From assembly GCA_001599815.1 (NCBI GenBank), contig BCIA01000006.1, positions 1,428,961 to 1,492,960 of the forward strand: DNA of 64,000 bases, written 5' to 3'. This document shows positions 55,641-64,000 of the stretch, in pieces. Origin of the DNA: Furcasterigmium furcatum. Its lineage: Eukaryota; Ascomycota; Sordariomycetes; Glomerellales; Plectosphaerellaceae. Below the pieces are notes generated by a model. The model worked only from the letters and a program-made list of their open reading frames with translations, did no database searches and was not told the DNA's origin. Position 1 is the stretch's first letter. The number at the start of each line of letters is the position of its first letter. The translations under genes and the position numbers were made by a program.

Positions 55641-56575
55641 GACGAAAGGCCCCACTGTATGCCGAAGAACAGGGTAGCTGTTTCAACGCGGTATGTGAGG
55701 CATCAGTGCAAGGTTTGGGTTCTGAATGTCTTCTGTCAATTTATCACAGACCCCACGGAGCAAAGGAGAAGGGAAGGTGGGGGAGGGGGTCGAATGCATG
55801 TAGGCCCCCGGGATAGAAAGAGGGGGTTGTACTGGATGTATCTATGAATTGCTTTTAGGAGTCGACCTCGATTGTTAGACGGCCGGAGCTCGGTTGTCCT
55901 TTCGCAACCGATCCAGTGGTCGCTCCGAATAAATTGCGGCTGACCCCTTGCCAGACTGCCGTCTTCGCAATCCTATTCCGGACAGATGCCGGGGTCTGAT
56001 CTTGGAAATCTCGTAGACTGAGCCGCGCAAGACCGGTCCGCGCTAGTGTTGCATAGCTAGAGCTCCTTCTCTTAGAACCTGATACTAAGCCCTACAATGT
56101 TAGAGCCACTCTAACGGCTTCTTACCTAAGAAGGCATCTGTGACTGCGCGGGTTTTCCGAGAGGAAGTAGTCCGGCCTTTCTCCTCGACATGGCCAAACT
56201 CGCCTAGTTGATGCGGATCCGGCAGTGTATTTGCTACTTGCTCTTTGCCTTCTCTTCGCTGCGGAACAGCCGGATTGCCTCGCTGGCACGGGGTCACCTC
56301 CTCCGAGATCAGGTACACCCAAAAAGCTACAGATTCGAACTTGAGATTTTCATTCCTGAAACTATGCGCCGAGTGGCGTCTGAACGTGAGTATCTGAGAC
56401 TGGCTACAAATCAACGACACGTTTCCTCGGTCTCTTTCCTGTTCTCTTCATCCACATGCCACATGGGTTGTCGATGTTATGTGATAATATCAGTCGACGC
56501 TGCGTAGACAGCCCTGACCCCAAGCTTGGGGAGAGATCTTCTCCCCGTCAGTCTTGATATGGTGTCAATTTTCAT
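55641..56575. other. convergent intergenic region
   Basis: 3' ends of the transporter and of the minus-strand secreted-protein locus. No gene was recognised. Confidence 0.5.
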
Positions 56576-57193
56576 TCACCTCGATTCCTTAATTGTGCGT
56601 ATCGACTCGATCTTGGGGACTTCGGCTATCATCTTGGGATCGAGCTCGACCCGCATGATGTTTCCGAGCATCTCCGTGTCCATCCTCGAAGCACCGACTG
56701 CTGTCTTAAGGCTCTCGCTATCGATATTATTGGATCGGGCTGCATGGACAGCCTTGGCCTCAGGGTTGAAATGACCCGTCTCCGTGTTGAATACGGGATG
56801 TAGCTTCGGAAGATGGGAGGGAGGAGTGAATTCGATGGCTTTGAAAGGTTTCCTGGCTTTGACGCGCTTGCGGCGACGAACGGGTTCGACAGGCTCAGGG
56901 CCATCGAGGGTACTAGGATTATTGACGGGGCGGTCTTGTTCGAGATCGAGGATGTACGGTTCAACAGCTTGTACCGACCTGGGTTCGTCTTTGACCGCAC
57001 CTTTCTCCCCCCAACCGGGTCTGGGCATGGTGTCCATGCGCCCCGAAGGATCGGCTTTCAGCTCAGATCTTTTGCGATCCATATAATCGGACGGGACTCC
57101 ATGATCGTTCCTGGCCGCAGGCCCGGAAAGAGGTATCTTCGCGCCGTAGTTCCCGAGTAGGGGAACCGTATCGCCGTCGATTTTAACCGGCCC
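56576..57193 (-). other. in-frame open extension beyond the stop of the secreted protein
   Basis: This stretch continues the frame of the next entry without stops for 205 codons after the TAG at 57196-57194. It encodes a hydrophilic, proline- and Lys/Arg-rich sequence (for example P-V-R-R-R-K-R-V-K-A-R-K). If the possible 48-nt intron 57241-57194 is removed, it becomes the C-terminal part of a 450-aa protein. Otherwise it is a pseudogene remnant or long 3' UTR. Confidence 0.45.
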
Positions 57194-58027
57194 CTATCCC
57201 GACGCCTCGAGGGGCGGAGGGTCATAAAAAACGCCTCCGACGAAGTCGGCTGTAGGAGTGTCTACGGGGTTCTGGGCAAGTCTCCTGCGGTCTTCGGGAA
57301 GACGCCTCTCCCGGCTGTTGATTTTGGCGCGGGGAATGGGCCTGATATTGGTCCGCTCGACATGGACCGGCTCGTCCTTGGACGGCTCGACATAAGTATT
57401 CCGCGGCTCGAGACTGGACGGATCGATTTTGATTGAGTCTTCGAGGGCTTTCAGGTCCTCCACCGACAAGGGTCTGGTGTCTGCCTGGAAAGAATCTCGC
57501 CTCTCTATCGGGTCAGCGACACTAGGCTCACCAGCTCTGACCACACATCTAGAGAGGTCGGTACACAGCGGCCCTATATCAGTAGCTTTGCTGGGCTCCA
57601 AATAAGAACTCAGGAGTTCCCGAGAAGGTAGGTACAAAGCGGGCTCGAGGGTTGCGAAGGGATATCTAAGGATTTCGGCGTCAACCATCCTGGGTTCGTG
57701 TCTGACAGAATCCGTTTCCGTGGCGTCGGGGGCTGGCTCAAGGGTCCTATGGAGGCGTCAGACACGGCATGGTTGCGGATCCGGGCATGACACTTACATG
57801 GTTGGAGTGGACGTCACGTATACCATGGAGGGCCTCAGTGCCCTCTTGTACATCCAGGAGTTCTTGTCTGCGGAGGAGGAGGACTGGGCGTGGAGGTTGT
57901 CGACAGAGCCACTGACTCTGTCAGAGAACCTGGTATTGACTTTCTTAACGGTGTCCTCAGTAGCTGCTTGAGCAAATGCCTGGAGGGCATGCACAAGAAA
58001 AAGGGTGGAGAGCATGGTGCGGGCCAT
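57194..58027 (-). CDS. predicted secreted protein of unknown family
   Basis: Exons (minus strand) 58027-57798 and 57746-57194 (51-nt intron) give 260 aa to the first stop. Residues 1-20 form a signal peptide (M-A-R-T-M-L-S-T-L-F-L-V, likely cut after A-F-A-Q-A). The rest is polar, proline- and acid-rich without a recognised domain, and has few Cys. The TAG stop at 57196-57194 is followed by an open frame of 205 codons in the same frame. A putative intron (donor gtcgga at 57241, acceptor atag ending at 57194) would remove the stop in frame. Whether the long or short form is made, or the gene is decaying, cannot be settled here. Confidence 0.55.
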
Positions 58028-59464
58028 GTAGACGGAAGGTTTGAAGCGGAAGATGCGGAATGCTGCGCGTGCCACAGAGCATGTCCCAAGCTCCAGAGGA
58101 GCCTTCGTTGATGCTATTTATCTTCATTCTTGTCTTGCTACTCATTGCAACTCGGAACTCATGGGCCTGCAAACTCAGGATGCGGTCCCATAGATCAGCT
58201 GGAGTCTTCGTCTTGCCCCTTCAGCCTCAGCTCGGGCCGAACTTGCAAAGGATTCAGCCTCTGCCGCCGCTAATCCCTCAGCTGGGACAACCTTAAAACA
58301 TTAGAAGGAGCAATATCTTCCAGAAGGTGTCCAGAATGCTTGAAGACCTTTCTGGCAAATTCCGAGCAATGTACCTCCGCGGAATGTAAGCAAAGGAGAG
58401 CGCTGCAGGTGATGTGAAATTTCAGCCCAGTATTAAGGGCGCGGGATGAGTGGTTCCTTTGTCCTCGGGGCTCGCTTCACCTCAATTGCATCATTCGACA
58501 GTCGTCTGGGCATGTGTGTTCTTTGTCTGCTTCTGAGACATCGCTAAGATCTGGGTCGGCCTCACCGACAGCCATTCGGCGGGAGGCTCTACGCCGCTTC
58601 CGTCAGCCCGCCGGCCTTTCGGCTCCGGTCTTGACTGCAATGTCGGCCCTGCCCCGAATCAACCAAATGCCGCTGAGCCGGACTATGGCATGGGCGCGGA
58701 GACCGAAACACTGAGGCGGCATTGTGGTGGACCGCGCCATTTCTCTCAAAGTCACCCTCTAGTCACCGTGGTCGCCTCCCGGGTCACCCGGATCACTCAA
58801 GGGCTCACCCTGATCACCCGGCCTGATATCTACCGGTATGATGTAAAGCGGCGGCAAGAGGTGAGCACTGGGTGAGCTTTGTACATAACTTTGACCTGTT
58901 TTGATGCCATCGGGTCAACGCATTACTCCTGTGATGCCTCGGCTACCTTAACCTGCTTGTGCAAAGTATCATGTTATTGAAGTGAGGACATGTCGGGTTG
59001 GGACGTACTAGCGACAGACACGGCTCCTACCCAGAGTTCGCATATCTACACCTTCCGACAGGGGCGTAGGTCCAGAACATCCCCCAATACTGTTATCCTT
59101 ACTACCCAAACCTCTCCAACGAGTTGGGCATCCATGATGTGAGGTCAATCTAGGCTTCCATGGAATTCCGCCCCTTTCTGTTGGCTGTTGTAAGAACGGG
59201 ATGGCGGTGCTTCATTGGAAGGCCGTCATGCGGGAGGCCAACCACACCAGGCAATTGGCTCATTGAAGCAGGCGAGAGCCAAGCCCTCCTGTGCGACACC
59301 CCCAGGCATCCCCAGATCATACTTCAGTCGAGTGTTTCCAGCATTGTTCTTCTTTTCAAATATTCTGGCTTGACATCTGCTGGTGTAAATCGTGGGATTT
59401 CTCGTTCCCATTCTTACTTCGTCGGACTCGTTGCACCATATCATCGGCCCTAACCCCCTTCAAT
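58028..59464. other. divergent intergenic region
   Basis: Promoters of the secreted protein and the hybrid-binding protein. A cluster of tcacc words occurs at 58750-58880 (gtcaccctctagtcaccgtg and similar). No gene supported. Confidence 0.45.
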
Positions 59465-60171
59465 ATGGGAAGGAAGAACAAGGAGTACTATGCTGTGATT
59501 CGCAGTCCCTATTTGAGAAGACCAGCAATCTTCCAATCCTGGTACGTCGCCCCGCTCAAATCTGGACGTAAGCTGCCGTGTCGATGACTATACTAATCGA
59601 GGGAAAGGGGAGATGTTCATCCGCTCGTTACTTGTGTGGGGGAAGTCAAGTACAAAGGTTTTTTTAATCTGGATGATGCGGAGAAATACATGAAAAGGGA
59701 CGGCTACGACACCTCCGACTACGACATGTTCCTGAAGACGACAGCCACGGACACTACGCCCATGAACGTGAAGGGAAAGGTGGCTTTCTATGCTGTGGCA
59801 TATGGTCGCAGGCCAGGGATATACCCATATTATCAGTGAGATCCTGTCTTATCGAAGTCTCAGAGTCGTCCGCTGACTGAGGTGGGAACAGGGGAGGAGC
59901 GGAACTCGAGGTGGATAGTCTCCGCGGGGCTTGCCATAAGCACTTCCGCACCCAGGAGCAAGCTGAGGCCTTTATCGAGGATTGGAGGACGGCTTTTGCT
60001 CTGATTGTTATGCACATGGTAAAGGAAAGGCTGGATCGTGGTGAGCTGCCGGTCGACATGAAACCAGATGCTGGATGGCGCACCGTCGAAGAACCGCTGG
60101 AAGCTAATCCATGGCAGGCCATCACCGCGATGGAAAAGATCGAGGAGGGTATAAGGAACTGCAGACTTTGA
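59465..60171 (+). CDS. protein of two RNase H1 hybrid-binding (viroplasmin-type) domains
   Basis: Exons 59465-59541, 59608-59835 and 59892-60171 (66- and 56-nt introns) give 194 aa. Domain 1 (residues about 7-55) reads Y-Y-A-V-I-R-S, then P-A-I-F-Q-S-W and K-Y-K-G-F-F-N-L-D-D-A-E-K-Y-M. Domain 2 (about 90-150) reads F-Y-A-V-A-Y-G-R-R-P-G-I-Y, then K-H-F-R-T-Q-E-Q-A-E-A-F-I. These are the N-terminal RNA/DNA hybrid-binding fold of eukaryotic RNase H1, also called the caulimovirus viroplasmin domain. The catalytic RNase H domain is absent and the tail of about 40 residues is not one. Nucleic-acid binding is expected; no enzymatic activity is. The first splice acceptor could be six bases earlier. 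Confidence 0.8.
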
Positions 60172-63100
60172 GAATTACACGCGATATTGGGGATTCGAAG
60201 CGGATATGATCCTAGGGAATAAGAACACGATGTACTACAGAGCTTTACCAGACATTATTCACGGCGTGTGTTGTTGGCAAGCCGCAAGGGCCCCTATTTA
60301 GTCGAATACCATAGAATGCTGCACTTAACCAATTCAAAGAGGTTGATATCATCCAAGTAGTGCAGGAGCATTTGCAATCATTGCAGCCGAGCAGGACTGC
60401 AGTGAGCGTTCCTCTCGACCAGGGGTGGGATTTCATTGAGGCGCTCGTGACTTGTCAGCTCCCTGGTTCTCACAGACGCAAATTCCCACGACATCCTATC
60501 CTCGGGAAGGGTGGTAGACTCCCTATTGCACCAGTAACTCGAGCCCAAAGTCCAAAACGAGCGCCAAGAACCAACTGCTCCGTCCGTCAACCGTCGAGCT
60601 CCCGAAACCCGAGACCCGTTACATGTCGTGATTCCGTCCCAGCGAAACGGAACCTAACGGGCACCAACGGGGCGGATGCACGATGACCTCATTCTCCCCG
60701 CACCAAGCTCCGAACCTGACAGCTCCGCTCAGGGGCTCGAATCCAGAGGTGAAAAAGACACAAAAGGGCTCGCGTCCGGGGAGAGGGATGGAATTGATGG
60801 TTCAATTGCAGGCGGAGAGATGCGTCGTCGGGCGCACAAACAGCACACGGGGCGATATCACCTCCCGACGACTCTGGGCTTCAATCCCCGTTTCAGAGTT
60901 CGTGAATTGTCAACAACACCAAGCTTCACCAGCCACGAAAAAGCGCCCAAGCACCTGCGGCGGAGACCACCGCCAATGCAGTCAGGTCATCCGGCAGCTA
61001 ATCCTCAAAGAGGACGAGCCGTTCCCCGTATTCCCCTCTCCCCACCCAAAAAAAGATTTCATCTTCGAGTTGACGACGGGCTCCAGGAACAAACCACATT
61101 CGGCTCCGCGCCGCGCGCAGATGTGGGAATGGCGCCTCCCTGACGCACGCACGAAGGGGGCGTGTGGCCCCCAGCCCCGGTAGCAGCATACATGATACTA
61201 CATCCAAGAAAGAACACACACGCGCATGCTCTAGCCCGCCATCCTTGATCCTCCCCCCTCCCGCAGGGCCTGCAGCGCGCGTTTCTGAGGTTTATTATCA
61301 TATGCCAAGACCCTGCGGCGGTGACGTCTGTCGCTCACGTCGCACTGGTCGGAATTCATCCCGCAACGAACGGGCGACGGACGCCGCTGGACGACAGAGG
61401 GGGGTTGCGAACAACGTCCCTGCGTCAGGGGCGTCATTCCCCCCCTCGCGCTGCCGGCAGTCTGGAGTCGAGACCCCTTGGCCCGTCGGTGCTACTGTGC
61501 CTTGACGTACCTGGCTTCCCGCTGGACGATTCCTCTGCCGGGGCGATGGTGTTGACGCCGCCGCCGGCCGGCGGAGGATCGATGGGCGGCGGATTGCCTT
61601 CCTTCGGGACGACTCTCCCCTCGGAACGAGAGCCTGCGATCAGCAGTGTCCCCCGGATCATCGCCCGCCTAGGAGATTCCATCGCGGTCTGGGCCGGATC
61701 GTCGTCGGGCGAGAAATACGCTGAGGGAAGGTGATCGGCGGTCTCAATGTCAGAGGCTCCCGCCTCTCCGTCATATCTAATTAAGGGGCCTGGCGGACGC
61801 CAAGGACGTCACTCCGGGCCATCTGTGCTTATCTCTTGTCAGGCTGCGTGCGAACCCTTCCAAGGACGGGCTGCGTCAGGGTGGTGAGACTGCCGGAGTG
61901 CGCTGGCGGCAGCGGAGGGTCGAGGGGCGTGCAGCAGATGTCGACAGGCAGGCCGTCCCTGAGGGGCGCGTCAGGCATCAAGCACAATGACATCGTCCGC
62001 GTCGCTAGCGGAGGGGTGGGGGACCCTTGGAGCTGTCGGGACTGGGGGCGTTGAAAGGGTTTGATAACCGTTGAAGCGAGGTAAGGGGGGAGGACGGGGC
62101 TATTGGGCGACGGCGCTGCGACGTGGCTGGGAATAGCCTCACTCCGGCGTGCTGGGCTGGGGGCGGCGGGCCTGCGCCCATGACGACGTCGTGGTCGTAC
62201 GTTGCGTCTCGAACGATGGTGCCCCTTCCGCCAGGGACCTGGACGGGATTACAAGATGCAAAATCAAGGATTATGACCTGACAGCACTGGAAGGGATATT
62301 TCGAACTTTGCACGGCGAGCCCCGGACGAGAGGTCCGGAGGGGGAAGTCTTGGCCTTCTCGGCGATCGAGATCTCGCCCAGGGCGGGCGAATAGCGTCAC
62401 TCGACGTCCGACAAGGGCAGTGGACTCAGGCGACCAATGCCAGGTCTTGGACGCCAAGAAGTGAACCATTCCCCAGGTGTCCGTCTGATTACCCTGGATC
62501 TTTGCCGGACGGGCGGGCAAGGCCAGGGCGACGTGTCGTCGCGGTGGCCTCGCCAGCCAAGAGTCCCGCCTCAGATGCAATATGCAGAAAGGCAGAGGCT
62601 GCCTCTGCCGTCATGTCGTCGTCGTCGCCTGTCTCTGGTCCGACGGGAAGTGCAGCAGGGCGGCACCGGTGAAGATGGCTGAGACAAGCTTGGCGATGTC
62701 TCGCTGTTTGGCCGAGGCGTCTAGAGCTACACCCGTCTCCGACGCCGACGATATCGCTGAATCCAGCATCTCGTCATCCTCATCCAGCTCTTCCTCGCAT
62801 GTACGCTGTACTGCATCAGCCGCCCGCACACCATCAATCGTCTGTCGATAATATATCACCGCTCTACTTATAGCCTCGTCTTCAGAAGCGTGCATATCGC
62901 CCACTCTATCTCCCACCGTGGCCGCAGCTTGGCACGGAGCACGGGATCACCACCATTCCGCGCTCAGCGAGCGCTCGTAAAAGCGCAGCTGCATCCTCCC
63001 ACACACACACTCAGCAGCGGCGACAGGACAGCGCAGCAGTTCTCACCAGTGACATCTCGGTCCCCGACTCATCGACGTGCATGCCCGCCAAGAATAGACC

Positions 63101-64000
63101 GCGCGATGGCGACACGGCTAATGCACCAGCACCGTTGAGAGGCGCGCGCGTCTCGCCTGCAAGCCCGGCGGCCCTAGAGCTGCGCTGTACTTGTACTGTA
63201 CGGCTCATCTCGAAACGGGACGCCTCTCGGGATAATATGAGGGCGACAGTGCAGCACGGCAGCGCCCCAGGGCGATCTGGCGTTTGGAAGTGAGACCTTG
63301 AAGACCTTTCAGGCGGTTGGTCTCACCGTCTTTCCGCCCCTTAACCCCCGGTCAGGTCAGCCAGCCCCTGGAGCGGCGTGTCTCGGGAGCACCATCGTTG
63401 TCGGTGAGCAGCCACACGTCTGTCTGACCACGGGTGTGAGTAAGTCGGGCTGATGAAAAATAAGTGAGGTGTGTTTGTCTGCTGTCAATTGTCGATGCGC
63501 TTCTTCGCAGCTGCGCTGCAGGCGACTGCTCAAGTTACGGCACAGCGCGAGGCAAACACTGCCACCGCCTCGCTGCAGCGGGCACAGCATGAGGTGCAAA
63601 GGAGAAACAGCGGCCGACAGCGATATGCACATACGGATGACAAGTCATAATGCCGGTGGACGGACTGGTGAATGTGCATATATCGCAAACTAATCACATT
63701 CACCACGTCTCCCGTCCGCCTGCACGCGCTGACGCGCAGCAGCTTAGCATCGCAGCAGCATCGCAGAAATCCCATCTCCAAATCCTCATGCTCACCCGGC
63801 GATGGAACCTCGAAATCCCACGACGGTCCCGATACAGGAGGACCCTGGATCCTCCGCCAGATCCCCCGCAGCACCGAGTCCAATCCGCCAGCTCGCCGCG
63901 CTACCGTGGTCGCTGGCTCAACGCCCAATACAACACGTCCCTACGTACTTACATATGTATGCGCTGTCGCGATGGATGAGCGAATCCCTCGCTACCACCA
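60172..64000. other. GC-rich terminal stretch without convincing genes
   Basis: About 3.8 kb. Open frames are many because of high GC, but they overlap on both strands and show no family signatures or splice patterns. One weak candidate (62611-62895, minus) is listed separately. No transposon, rRNA or tRNA was recognised. Confidence 0.5.
62611..62895 (-). CDS. weak candidate small acidic protein, 94 aa
   Basis: The frame from the ATG at 62895 encodes a helix-prone segment (E-A-I-S-R-A-V-I-Y-Y-R-Q) and an acidic stretch (E-E-E-L-D-E-D-D-E-M-L). Then comes a moderately hydrophobic C terminus (L-V-S-A-I-F-T-G-A-A-L-L). Composition is more protein-like than other frames in this GC-rich end region, but no family is recognised and it may be chance. 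Confidence 0.25.
   Translation of the reverse strand: MHASEDEAISRAVIYYRQTIDGVRAADAVQRTCEEELDEDDEMLDSAISSASETGVALDASAKQRDIAKLVSAIFTGAALLHFPSDQRQATTTT

Noticed and set aside
59465..60171. Integrated plant-virus (caulimovirus) sequence
   Set aside because: The viroplasmin name refers to a shared fold; the gene has fungal introns and no viral neighbours, so a cellular RNase H1-type domain is the better reading.

Overview
The window is nuclear DNA of a filamentous ascomycete, most likely Pezizomycotina and probably Sordariomycetes (inference). Genes are compact and separated by 0.2-2 kb. Most introns are 48-75 nt GT..AG introns with fungal-type junctions. The families present (Clr5, HET, Zn2Cys6 regulators, SAT4-type rhodopsin-fold protein, siderophore and quinate/Dal5-type transporters, multiple P450s, GH78) are typical of these fungi. 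Gene models below were spliced by hand and checked for phase; the total length of every model is divisible by three.

Layout. 0.8-8.3 kb: a Clr5-domain protein, then a Ser/Thr kinase with a long pyrimidine-rich leader. 9.2-17 kb: an SV2-like MFS transporter, a fungal rhodopsin-fold membrane protein, an SDR and an NmrA-like protein. 17.2-23.2 kb: a siderophore transporter whose upstream region carries three perfect SreA/Sre1-type sites, then a Zn2Cys6 regulator divergent from a FAD oxidoreductase. The promoter between those two holds a CGG-N7-CCG palindrome. 24-25.8 kb: a small protein derived from a Copia-type pol beta-barrel domain, followed by repeat-bearing non-coding DNA. 25.8-32.2 kb: acyl-CoA dehydrogenase, Zn2Cys6 regulator, P450 and SDR, a possible small metabolic cluster. 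33.4-37.5 kb: a secreted YcaC-like isochorismatase-fold hydrolase and a GH78 rhamnosidase. 37.9-41.9 kb: an ankyrin-HET protein and a 105-aa cysteine-rich secreted precursor with a Lys-Arg processing site.

43.5-48.4 kb: a 17-exon Dal5-family transporter split by a 2.23-kb pogo/Fot1-type DNA transposon. The element has 50-bp terminal inverted repeats, a TA target duplication and an 875-N assembly gap, and it sits exactly at the 3' splice junction of intron 4. 49.4-55.6 kb: an intronless P450, an unrecognised 203-aa protein and a quinate-permease-like sugar transporter. 56.6-60.2 kb: a secreted protein with an in-frame stop that a 48-nt intron could remove, and a protein made only of two RNase H1 hybrid-binding (viroplasmin-type) domains. 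60.2-64 kb: GC-rich DNA with no convincing gene.

The most interesting items are the splice-site transposon insertion, the cysteine-rich secreted peptide precursor, the iron-regulatory promoter, the orphan tandem hybrid-binding protein, the secreted isochorismatase-fold enzyme and the ankyrin-HET fusion. No RNA gene, CRISPR array or origin could be supported.
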